Part shown: in pieces, positions 1 through 5,393 of the stretch | How positions within the stretch are numbered: the first letter of the stretch is position 1 | How the letters are laid out: every line of letters starts with the position of its first letter | Origin: Chloroflexota bacterium | GTDB lineage: Bacteria; Chloroflexota; Dehalococcoidia; Lucifugimonadales; JACPCL1 | Length of the DNA stretch: 5,421 nt | NCBI GenBank assembly: GCA_016210375.1 | Contig: JACQUH010000039.1 | Coordinates: 1 to 5,421, forward strand | Reading direction: 5' to 3' | The notes under the pieces: generated by a model | The model's database searches: none | What the model was told of the DNA's origin: nothing | Seen by the model: the letters and a program-made list of their open reading frames with translations, nothing else | Program-made: the position numbers and the translations under genes

Positions 1-630
1 CTGGAGAAGATGCGCAGCATCCTCAGCGACTCCACCATCTCCACGGTGCGGCTGGTGGTGAACCCGGAGAAGATGGTCATCAAGGAGACCCAGCGCACCT
101 TTACCTACCTGAACCTGTACGGCTATTGCACCGACCTCCTGGTATGCAACCGCGTGATCCCGTCTTCGTTGCAGGACCGATTTTTTGACTCCTGGAAGGC
201 AAGCCAGGCCAAGTACATGGACATGATCAGCGAATACTTTGATCCCATCCCTATCATCCCAGCGCCCCTGATGGACCAGGAGGTGGTGGGCCTGCCGGTG
301 CTCCGCCAGATGGCCCAGGCCGTCTTCGGGGAGCGGGACCCCGTCCAGTTCTTCTACTCGGAGCAGACCCAGAAGGTGTCCAGAGAGGACGGGTCCTACG
401 TGTTGACCGTGGCTATCCCCTTCATGTCCCTGGAGGACATCTCCGTGGTACAGAACGAGGAGGAGTTGGCGCTCCAGGTGGGCCACTATCGCCGCAACAT
501 CCTGCTGCCCAGGGCGCTGGCCGGTCTGGCGGTGGCGGAGGCAAAGAAGGAGGGAGCGCACCTGAAGCTCAAGTTCCACGAGGCCCCAGCGGAGGCCAGC
601 GCCAGGAACGCAAAAGGAGGCACGACATGA
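1..630 (+). CDS. ArsA/Get3-family ATPase with Hsp20-like C-terminal domain, C-terminal part only (5' end outside window)
   Basis: The reading frame is open from base 1 and ends at TGA 628-630, leaving the last 209 residues of a protein that is usually about 390-400 residues in this family. The Walker A and switch regions lie upstream of the window. What remains starts with the late ATPase part: a V-V-N-P-E-K-M segment (about residues 19-25) followed by E-T-x-R, typical of the adenine-loop/helix region of ArsA/Get3 proteins, and then V-C-N-R-V-I-P (about 48-54), the conserved N-x-V-x-P strand end. From about residue 125 to 192 a beta-rich stretch ending in L-x-L-x-V-G-x-x-R-R-N-I-L-L-P matches the Hsp20-like domain found at the C terminus of many bacterial ArsA-like proteins. 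Family knowledge: soluble P-loop ATPases that load or target client proteins (Get3) or drive arsenite efflux (ArsA). No arsenic gene is visible here, so a chaperone or targeting role is more likely than resistance; this is inference. It is coupled to the next gene by an ATGA overlap. Confidence 0.88.
   Translation: MEKMRSILSDSTISTVRLVVNPEKMVIKETQRTFTYLNLYGYCTDLLVCNRVIPSSLQDRFFDSWKASQAKYMDMISEYFDPIPIIPAPLMDQEVVGLPVLRQMAQAVFGERDPVQFFYSEQTQKVSREDGSYVLTVAIPFMSLEDISVVQNEEELALQVGHYRRNILLPRALAGLAVAEAKKEGAHLKLKFHEAPAEASARNAKGGTT
612..620 (+). promoter_or_regulatory. Strong Shine-Dalgarno site for the small downstream gene
   Basis: AAAAGGAGG, a near-perfect match to the anti-Shine-Dalgarno of 16S rRNA, lies inside the end of the ATPase gene, six bases before the ATG at 627. 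It fixes the start of the 86-residue gene and supports its being translated. Confidence 0.8.
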
Positions 631-887
631 CATCCAAAAGGACTCGCTTGCTGGAAGTGGACTACGACCGGGGGGAAGGGGTGACCATTCACGTGCGGCC
701 CAGGGCCGCCCGCCTGCTTCCCAGGGCTTCCCTTCGCCACTGGCGCAACGCCAACAAGGAGATGCTGCTAGCTTTCCGCAGCATGCTGGACAGCGCTATT
801 GAGCGTATGGACCCTGGGGATGATGCCAGCGGTGAAGGGCAGAGCCGGGGTGCGCGCCACGTGCCGGTGACAGAGGAGACGCAGTAG
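627..887 (+). CDS. Small conserved-looking protein of unknown function, coupled to the ArsA-like ATPase
   Basis: An 86-residue protein whose ATG (627-629) overlaps the TGA of the ATPase (ATGA arrangement) and which has a near-perfect Shine-Dalgarno six bases upstream; stop TAG 885-887. I cannot assign a named family. Residues 1-25 look like a short beta hairpin with a basic start (K-R-T-R-L-L-E-V-D-Y, then G-V-T-I-H-V-R). Residues 26-61 are arginine-rich and strongly helical (R-H-W-R-N-A-N-K-E-M-L-L-A-F-R-S-M-L-D-S-A-I-E-R), with hydrophobic residues spaced as in an amphipathic helix. Residues 62-86 form a polar Gly/Asp/Glu/Arg tail, probably disordered. There is no signal peptide or membrane segment, so it is likely cytosolic. 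My impression that the R-x-x-(K/R)-E-x-L-L-A-x-R-S-x-x-D-x-A-I-E helix recurs in small Chloroflexota proteins is from memory and unchecked. The coupling suggests a partner or accessory of the ATPase, as inference only. Confidence 0.72.
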   Translation: MTSKRTRLLEVDYDRGEGVTIHVRPRAARLLPRASLRHWRNANKEMLLAFRSMLDSAIERMDPGDDASGEGQSRGARHVPVTEETQ

Positions 888-1017
888 CCGGGGCCCCTGG
901 CAGGAAGGCCACGGGCTGCGGGGTGGTTCGCCCTGTCTCCTGGCGCCGGGCTTGCCCGCTCGCGGAGCGATACTCACGCTTCGTTACCTCCTCCGACCTA
1001 ACCCCCGACCCTCCTTC

Positions 1018-1035
1018 GTCCTTCAGCCGAAGGAC
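1018..1035. repeat. Hairpin, 7-bp stem with AGCC loop
   Basis: Arms GTCCTTC (1018-1024) and GAAGGAC (1029-1035) are perfectly complementary around a four-base loop. It lies in the part of module A that has no counterpart in copy 2 of the composite repeat. No T-run follows on either strand. Confidence 0.6.
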
Positions 1036-1081
1036 TCAAGGACAGGCTCTTCCCGCACGGGAAGAGGGAGAAGATAGGTTT

Positions 1082-1120
1082 GAATCGGTGTGATGCGGCA
1101 AGGCCGCATCACACCGATTC
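1082..1120. repeat. Perfect 18-bp inverted repeat with 3-base spacer
   Basis: GAATCGGTGTGATGCGGC (1082-1099), then AAG, then its exact reverse complement (1103-1120). It would form an 18-bp hairpin in RNA from either strand, or a cruciform in DNA. There is no T-run on either side (ATTCTTCAG to the right; AAACC to the right when read on the minus strand), so it is not a classical intrinsic terminator. It lies between the two modules of the composite repeat, where copy 2 has almost nothing, which suggests a later insertion or local expansion. It might slow convergent transcripts or block RNA exonucleases; that is inference. Confidence 0.85.
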
Positions 1121-1131
1121 TTCAGATCATC

Positions 1132-1158
1132 GTCCCCCTCTCCTGCGGAGAGGGGGAC
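1132..1158. repeat. Perfect 12-bp hairpin of repeat module B
   Basis: GTCCCCCTCTCC (1132-1143), loop TGC, then GGAGAGGGGGAC (1147-1158). The same GTCCCCCTCTCC arm occurs at 4303-4314 in copy 2, where the pairing partner has changed. No adjacent T-run is present, so terminator function is unsupported. Confidence 0.8.
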
Positions 1159-1183
1159 CACAGGGGGAGAGGTCAGATCGCAC

Positions 1184-1209
1184 TGGGCAACGTATTTGTA
1201 CAATGCCCA
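1184..1209. repeat. Imperfect hairpin with symmetric internal loop
   Basis: TGGGCA (1184-1189) pairs with TGCCCA (1204-1209). Inside, after a 2x2 internal loop, GTA (1192-1194) pairs with TAC (1199-1201) around TTTG. It continues the chain of hairpins in this spacer. Moderate support, since the inner stem is short. Confidence 0.45.
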
Positions 1210-1226
1210 TCAGGGGGCGGCATCAT

Positions 1227-1275
1227 GCCCCAGCCCTTCGGCTACGCTCAGGGTAGGCTCATCAAGCTGGGGTGC
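1227..1275. repeat. Inverted repeat enclosing a CCCTTCGGCTACGCTCAGGG element
   Basis: CCCCAGC (1228-1234) pairs with GCTGGGG (1266-1272). Nearly inside it, overlapping by one base, lies CCCT...AGGG (1234-1253) with the text CCCTTCGGCTACGCTCAGGG, which resembles the short extragenic REP-like repeats common in GC-rich genomes. An alternative fold pairs GGGGC (1214-1218) with GCCCC (1227-1231). Only one copy is in this window, so calling it a dispersed repeat relies on general familiarity. Confidence 0.4.
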
Positions 1276-1350
1276 ATAAGACCGTTCTGAGATAGTTACT
1301 AATGCCAGGTCATGCTAGCCGCCACTCCCTGGCGAGCAGAACCTCGTCCG

Positions 1351-4188
1351 TCAGTCGCTTTTCTTACGCCCGCCTGACCGCCTGTCAAGCCACCCCACCA
1401 CCTCCTGGCCCAGGCCTCGCAGCGGGGCCTGGCGCACCGTGCAGGGGGGCAGGGAGCTCATGAACACCTTGCCGTACCCCTTGGACTTTACCCGGCTGTC
1501 CAGCACCACCACGACGCCCCGGTCCTCCTTGCTCCGGATGAGCCGCCCAAAGCCCTGCCGGAAGCGCAGCACCGCCTGGGGCACCGTGTACTCGGTGAAG
1601 GGGTTGGCGAAGCCCTCGGCCCGGGCGGCGAAAAGCGGCTCCGTGGGCACGTTGAAGGGCAGCCGCGTCACCACTACCACCCGCAGGTTGTCCCCCGGCA
1701 CGTCTATCCCCTCCCACAGGCTGCTGGTACCCAGGAGCACGACATTGCCGGCGGCCTGGGCCTGCTCCACCATCTGCCGGGGCGAGCCGTCCACCCCCTG
1801 GGCCAGCACCAGCATCCCCTCGGCGTCCAGCACCGGCTTGATGGCCCGGCGGGCGGCTCGCAGCGCCGAGTGGGAGGTGAACAGTGCCAGCATCCCGCCC
1901 CGGGAGGCCCGGGCCACGCGCATCAGCGCCTCCTGAAGGGCCTGGGCGTAGGAGGGTTCCCTGGGGTCTGGCATCTCCGGGCACATCAGCACCAGGGCCG
2001 CCTTCTCGTAGTCAAAAGGCGACCCCAGGACCAGCTCCTGGGCATCCTCCAGGCCAACGCGTCGGGCCACGTACGCCGTGGAGCCTTCTATGCTCAGGGT
2101 GGCGCTGGTGAGGACGACGCTGGCCTTCTGAGAGAAGAGGGTTTCTTGCAGCAGCGGCCCCACGTTCAGCGGTGCGGCGTTCAGGACGGGCAACTCCTCC
2201 TGTCCCACCAGGCTCACCCAGTACACGTTGGACTCGTCCGGCCGCACGACAAAGCCTTCCAGCCCGGCCCGCGCCTTCTGGGCCTTCTCCTGCCAGCCTC
2301 TCAGTTCCAGGAGCACATCCTTCAGCGGCTCTACGTCCAGCGGCTCCAGGGCCGCCACCAGGCGGCTGACCAGGCGCTCCAGGCCCAGGAGGTGCTCGTT
2401 CAGGCCCTCCCATTCCACCTCCAGCTCCGACCATCCAGGCTGGTTCCGGACGGCTCTGGTGACCCGGAGCTGCGTGCGGTCTTCCCCCTCCCGGTGGCGC
2501 TGGACGAAGGCCGTCATGGCGTTGGCGAACCGGCCCCAGGCCTCGCCCAGGCGTCGCGTCGCGGCAAGCGTCTCCACCACCATGTCCTCAATCTGCTCCC
2601 GCCGCGAGGGCAGGAACAGGCTGGCCCGCAAAGCGGTCCTGGCCGCCTGCACCTGCTGGCCCAAGCGCGCCGAAAGCTCCTCCACCGTCTGCCAGTTGAT
2701 CTCCAACCCGAACTGCCGGCTGGCCTCCTCCTCCAGGTGATGCGCCTCGTCAATCACCAGGTAGTCGTAGGGAGGGATAACCCCTGCGCTGCTGGCCAGG
2801 TCTGTGAACAGGAGGGAGTGGTTCACCACCACAAGGTGTGAGGCATCGGCCCGGGCCCGGGCGCCCCGCAGGAAACACACGCCCTGCCACCCATCGCACT
2901 CCCCGGCATCGGCAGCCGACAGCCTGTCCCACAGATAGCTGTCGCGGCTGGGGATGTTCATCTCTGCCCGGTCGCCTGTGGAGGTCTCTTGCAGCCACAC
3001 CATGACCTTGCAGGCCATGCGGGCGTCCTCTGCTGAAAGGGTAGGGCTCTGGGCCATGCCCGCCCACCGGCGGAAGCACAGGTAGTTCCCCCGGCCCTTC
3101 AGGTGGGTGTAGCGGAACTCCTCCAGCAAGGGGCGAAGCCTATCGTCCTGCCTCAGGGCAGACACAAGATGGGGGATGTCCTTGTTGATAAGCTGCTCCT
3201 GGAGGTTGATAGTGTTGGTGGACACCACCACGCGCCCTCCACCCCGCAGGGCGAAGAGGATGGCGGGCAGCAGGTATGCCACGGACTTACCCACGCCCGT
3301 CCCCGCCTCTACCAGCAGGTGCCCGCCGCCGCTGAAGGCTGCCGCAACGCCCTCGGCCATCTGGACTTGCTGAGGACGCATCTCGTAGCCGGGGAAGGCG
3401 CGGGCCATCGGCCCCTGTTCCCGCAGGAGCCGGCGCACCTCCTCGGCCTCCACCTCTGGTGTTGCTTCCCTGGCGTGCAGGGGCCTGGGCCGCCCCAGTT
3501 GGCCCCTGAGCCGGAGCACGTCTACTCCCAGGAGGCCGGCGGTTGAAGGCAGCGGCGCGCCAGGCTGGGAATGAGCTTGCAACTGGCGCAGAAGGCCCCG
3601 CAGCGCCCACGGGGAGCGTTCAGCTATGGAGGTCATGGGCCCCAGGAGGCTTGGGGCCTTCCTCTGGGCGTGGCGAAGCAGGGCCAGGTAGAGCTGGCGG
3701 CTCAACGATGCGTCGTCCAGGGCGCGGTGCGCGCGTTCGTAGGGGATGCTCAGCATGTCCGCCAGGCCGGTCAGGGAGTAGGCTTTGGCGCTGGGGAAGA
3801 GGACCGAAGCCAGCTCCATCGTGTCGTACCGTGGGTTGGGGAGGTTCAGCCCGGCCTTGGCGAGGAAGGCGAGGTCAAAGGCGATGCTGTGGCCCACGAT
3901 AGGGTAACGCCCCAGGAAGGCCATCAGCTCTGCCGCCACCGCTGAAAGAGGGGGAGCTTTGTCCACCTCGGCCTGGGTGATGCCCGTGAGCTGCTTGACG
4001 AAGTCCGAGATGGCCCGCCGCGGGTTCACCAGGGTCTGGAACGTGCCCAGCACCTCCTCGCCCCGGAAGGTTGCACCGCCGATCTCAATGATCTCTTCCC
4101 GCTCGGGGTCAAGGCCAGTGGTCTCCAGGTCCAGGGCAACGCACACCTCGTCAAAGGGGGAGCCGGGAGCATCTTCAAAGAGTCGCAT
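1351..4188 (-). CDS. dinG: DinG-family ATP-dependent helicase with N-terminal DEDDh 3'-5' exonuclease domain
   Basis: A 945-residue protein counted from the ATG at 4188-4186 (TGA at 1353-1351). Residues ~16-175 are a DEDDh exonuclease: D-L-E-T-T-G at 20-25 (D20, E22), G-H-S-I-A-F-D ending at D105, and H154-R-A-L-D-D159. Residues ~265-925 are an XPD/DinG-type superfamily 2 helicase: Walker A A-G-T-G-V-G-K-S (295-302), D-E-A-H at 480-483, T-S-A-T-L (694-698), G-T-S-S-L-W-E-G-I-D (820-829), and Q-G-F-G-R-L-I-R (878-885). Four cysteines (C371, C393, C431, C438) lie between Walker A and DEAH, where the 4Fe-4S cluster of DinG/XPD sits, but their spacing differs from E. coli DinG. Known roles of the family: unwinding of DNA and DNA-RNA structures in repair and replication, and, for exonuclease-bearing Gram-positive DinG, 3'-5' nuclease activity; cytosolic. 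An in-frame TTG at 4206 would add six residues. Neither start has a Shine-Dalgarno; ATG is preferred because the exonuclease begins soon after it. A weak -10-like TATCTAAT lies at 4221-4214 without a good -35. Confidence 0.95.
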   Translation of the reverse strand: MRLFEDAPGSPFDEVCVALDLETTGLDPEREEIIEIGGATFRGEEVLGTFQTLVNPRRAISDFVKQLTGITQAEVDKAPPLSAVAAELMAFLGRYPIVGHSIAFDLAFLAKAGLNLPNPRYDTMELASVLFPSAKAYSLTGLADMLSIPYERAHRALDDASLSRQLYLALLRHAQRKAPSLLGPMTSIAERSPWALRGLLRQLQAHSQPGAPLPSTAGLLGVDVLRLRGQLGRPRPLHAREATPEVEAEEVRRLLREQGPMARAFPGYEMRPQQVQMAEGVAAAFSGGGHLLVEAGTGVGKSVAYLLPAILFALRGGGRVVVSTNTINLQEQLINKDIPHLVSALRQDDRLRPLLEEFRYTHLKGRGNYLCFRRWAGMAQSPTLSAEDARMACKVMVWLQETSTGDRAEMNIPSRDSYLWDRLSAADAGECDGWQGVCFLRGARARADASHLVVVNHSLLFTDLASSAGVIPPYDYLVIDEAHHLEEEASRQFGLEINWQTVEELSARLGQQVQAARTALRASLFLPSRREQIEDMVVETLAATRRLGEAWGRFANAMTAFVQRHREGEDRTQLRVTRAVRNQPGWSELEVEWEGLNEHLLGLERLVSRLVAALEPLDVEPLKDVLLELRGWQEKAQKARAGLEGFVVRPDESNVYWVSLVGQEELPVLNAAPLNVGPLLQETLFSQKASVVLTSATLSIEGSTAYVARRVGLEDAQELVLGSPFDYEKAALVLMCPEMPDPREPSYAQALQEALMRVARASRGGMLALFTSHSALRAARRAIKPVLDAEGMLVLAQGVDGSPRQMVEQAQAAGNVVLLGTSSLWEGIDVPGDNLRVVVVTRLPFNVPTEPLFAARAEGFANPFTEYTVPQAVLRFRQGFGRLIRSKEDRGVVVVLDSRVKSKGYGKVFMSSLPPCTVRQAPLRGLGQEVVGWLDRRSGGRKKSD

Positions 4189-4253
4189 AGGAGCATGGTA
4201 CAGCAAATCGGGGATTAGATACTTGATGCGGATGTATTTTCCGCTGAGAGACT

Positions 4254-4351
4254 GACCTAACCCCCTTGGTCTCCCTTCCCGTATCGGGAAGGGAGAGAAA
4301 AAGTCCCCCTCTCCCCAGGTGTGCAGACTGGGGACTCAGGAAGAGAGGTGA
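4254..4351 (+). repeat. Composite intergenic repeat, copy 2 (compact)
   Basis: GACCTAACCCCC (4254-4265) is followed by a perfect 12-bp hairpin (arms 4270-4281 and 4285-4296, core CTCCCTTCCCG / CGGGAAGGGAG, loop TAT). Module B follows after a short A-run: GTCCCCCTCTCC (4303-4314), a second hairpin (TCCCCAG 4312-4318 / CTGGGGA 4328-4334), and CAGGAAGAGAGGTGA (4337-4351). That last segment matches 12 of 15 bases of the corresponding CAGGGGGAGAGGTCA in copy 1. Order and orientation are the same as in copy 1, but without the extra hairpins. It lies between the PHP gene and dinG. Confidence 0.75.
4298..4336 (-). terminator. Possible intrinsic terminator after the PHP gene (within repeat copy 2)
   Basis: Read on the minus strand, AGTCCCC (4336-4330) can pair with GGGGACT (4308-4302), and four further T residues follow directly (4301-4298). 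That is the layout of a rho-independent terminator about 90 bases after the PHP stop codon and before dinG. The loop is long and contains a competing hairpin (CCCCAG/CTGGGG), so two alternative folds exist. Function is inferred from the pattern only. Confidence 0.4.
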
Positions 4352-4425
4352 AGGCGTCCGCGGGAAATACCTGGTCGCCAACTGTTGTGAGGCGGCGGGA
4401 GGGAGGCGCGACAAGGTAGTACCGC

Positions 4426-5121
4426 CTACCTTTGCCCGACCTCTTCTAGCTGCCCCACCAGCAGCCCCGTGGCAGGGTAGAAGCGGCCAGCGTGCAGCGC
4501 CTCCAGGAACTCCCCGGGCGTGGCGATGGCGCCTTCAAAGATGGTGACGCAGCGGCCCAGGCCATTGGTGGAGTGGGCGTCGCTGCCGCCCACCATGGGC
4601 TTGCCCAGGCGCTTGGCCACCTCCCAGGCGAAGTAGTTCTCCGCGTCAATGGTGGCGCCGTTGGCCACCTCTATGGCGTCCACCAGCTCAAAGATAGGGT
4701 GCTGCATCGCCTCTTCCACGGTGGTGGGCAGAGGGTTCCACCCCCGGTACAGGAGGTTGGTGGCGTTGTAGGGCGGCTTGTGGAGGAGGTTCCGAAAGGG
4801 GTGGGCCAGCACGATGTACGCCCCCGCCTGGTCTGCCACCTTGCGCAGGGTCTTGGGGTCCCGTATGCCCGAAACGTACCCGTCCAGCCCAAAGACGGTG
4901 ATGTGTCCCGCGTCGGACTCCACCTCAATGGCATTGATGATGAGGGTATTGCTCTGCTGCCTGGCGAAGCTGCTGAACTCATACCGTTCCCAGGGGCCGC
5001 TATGCTCCGTCAGGCAGACACCCTGAAGGCCTATCCGGTACGCCTCATCCAGCAGCTCCTGGGGAGTGAGGTTACTATCCACGCTATGTCGCGTCGTATG
5101 CACGTGCAGGTCTATGATCAT
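4426..5121 (-). CDS. PHP-domain metal-dependent phosphoesterase
   Basis: A 231-residue protein, ATG at 5121-5119 and TAG at 4428-4426. The PHP metal-binding motifs are all present in order: D-L-H-V-H-T with H6 and H8; T-E-H with E39/H40 (the family more often has T-D-H); E66 and H73 in I-E-V-E-S-D-A-G-H; A-H-P-F with H107; E151 in I-E-V-A-N-G; and G-G-S-D-A-H-S with D181 and H183. This is one compact PHP domain with no polymerase part, signal peptide or membrane segment, so a soluble cytosolic enzyme. Family knowledge: PHP proteins hydrolyse phosphoester bonds with two or three metal ions; relatives include histidinol-phosphatase, the 5'-3' exoribonuclease/nucleotidase TrpH and polymerase-associated PHP domains. 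The substrate cannot be read from the sequence, and the protein is shorter than TrpH. The start is fixed because the metal motif begins at residue 4; AAAGG abuts the ATG with no spacing, so the ribosome binding site is poor. It is upstream of dinG on the same strand, but a terminator-like repeat lies between. Confidence 0.9.
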   Translation of the reverse strand: MIIDLHVHTTRHSVDSNLTPQELLDEAYRIGLQGVCLTEHSGPWERYEFSSFARQQSNTLIINAIEVESDAGHITVFGLDGYVSGIRDPKTLRKVADQAGAYIVLAHPFRNLLHKPPYNATNLLYRGWNPLPTTVEEAMQHPIFELVDAIEVANGATIDAENYFAWEVAKRLGKPMVGGSDAHSTNGLGRCVTIFEGAIATPGEFLEALHAGRFYPATGLLVGQLEEVGQR

Positions 5122-5153
5122 CCTTTAGTTCCAGTTCCGTACAGCCATATCTT

Positions 5154-5173
5154 CCGGGGCCGGCGGCCCCCGG
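5154..5173. repeat. GC-rich hairpin in the PHP gene leader
   Basis: CCGGGGCC (5154-5161) pairs with GGCCCCCGG (5165-5173) with one bulged C and a GGC loop. It is about 32 bases before the PHP start codon, so it would fall in the 5' leader if transcription starts further upstream. No regulatory family was recognised. Confidence 0.5.
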
Positions 5174-5314
5174 CGAGGCTACCGCTGCCCAGGCCAGGCC
5201 CACGATCCTGGGCTACCGCGGTGCCCAAGTTTCGGCCATTGTAGCCACACCCTTCGGGCCCGTCAACGAGGGTCCGCTACCAGCGCTGTTTGCATTGGCG
5301 TGTTGTTCAATCCC

Positions 5315-5330
5315 CCCGACTGAAGTCGGG
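5315..5330. repeat. CCCGAC-TGAA-GTCGGG hairpin, resembling an IS200/IS605-type end
   Basis: Arms CCCGAC (5315-5320) and GTCGGG (5325-5330) enclose a TGAA loop. Stems with a C-rich/GACT...AGTC core are familiar as subterminal palindromes at IS200/IS605-group ends, and this could be a relic of such an end. No transposase or TnpB coding sequence is in the window, so the assignment is weak. Confidence 0.35.
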
Positions 5331-5335
5331 AGTTT

Positions 5336-5390
5336 ACCCAATCCAAACCTGGCACTTATGGTCATTGACCAAATAACCTGCCAATTGGGT
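5336..5390. repeat. Nested imperfect palindrome of about 55 bp
   Basis: Three pairs of complementary arms are nested around position 5365: ACCCAAT (5336-5342) with ATTGGGT (5384-5390), TGGCA (5350-5354) with TGCCA (5379-5383), and GGTCA (5360-5364) with TGACC (5366-5370). A direct repeat AACCTGNCA (5346-5354 and 5375-5383) overlaps it. The arms are short and slightly offset, but three nested pairs in 55 bp suggest one folded unit ending three bases before repeat copy 3. Confidence 0.5.
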
Positions 5391-5393
5391 TCC

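Larger units (their letters stand above)
995..1175 (+). repeat. Composite intergenic repeat, copy 1 (expanded)
   Basis: This copy begins with GACCTAACCCCC (995-1006; TCC precedes it). Module A continues to the hairpin with arms CTCTTCCCG (1047-1055) and CGGGAAGAG (1058-1066) followed by GGAGA. Module B is 1132-1175: a 12-bp hairpin starting GTCCCCCTCTCC, then CAGGGGGAGAGGTCA. The same order occurs at 4254-4351, and the start of module A again at 5394. Relative to copy 2 this copy carries about 36 extra bases inside module A and about 62 between the modules, and both extra stretches contain hairpins. Noncoding dispersed palindromic repeats of this general type (CCTAACCCCC followed by CCCTTCCC...GGGAAGGG) are familiar from Chloroflexota and cyanobacterial intergenic DNA; the exact family is not identified. 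Confidence 0.7.
888..1350. other. Gene-free spacer between convergent genes, filled with hairpins
   Basis: 463 bp between the stop of the small rightward gene and the stop of the leftward helicase. I see no credible coding region: the open frame at 1090-1290 runs through the hairpins and has no ribosome binding site or protein-like composition. From 1018 to 1275 there are six inverted repeats in a row, listed separately where strong. The left part (888-994) contains the 8-base palindrome GGGGCCCC at 890-897 and two short hairpins (arms CGGGC/GCCCG at 947-958 and CGCTC/GAGCG at 957-969), none followed by a T-run. No tRNA or rRNA was recognised. Confidence 0.75.

Noticed and set aside
1..630. 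Arsenic-resistance ATPase
   Set aside because: The family name suggests it, but no arsB, arsD or arsR is present and the Hsp20-like tail fits the broad bacterial ArsA-like group. Function is left as chaperone-like or unknown.
888..900. GGGGCCCC palindrome after the small gene as a terminator
   Set aside because: There is no loop of workable size and no T-run.
1018..1275. CRISPR array or tandem repeat
   Set aside because: The hairpins differ from each other in sequence and size, and there is no constant repeat with regular spacers.
1090..1290. Open plus-strand frame of 66 codons in the convergent spacer
   Set aside because: It starts inside the 18-bp inverted repeat, runs through four hairpins, has no ribosome binding site and no protein-like pattern.
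1870..2841. Long open plus-strand frame (323 codons) opposite dinG, and a similar one (4492-5244) opposite the PHP gene
   Set aside because: Both are antisense to genes with complete catalytic motifs. Their translations are biased toward Gly, Gln, Leu, Arg and Pro with no recognisable domain, as expected of shadows in GC-rich codons.
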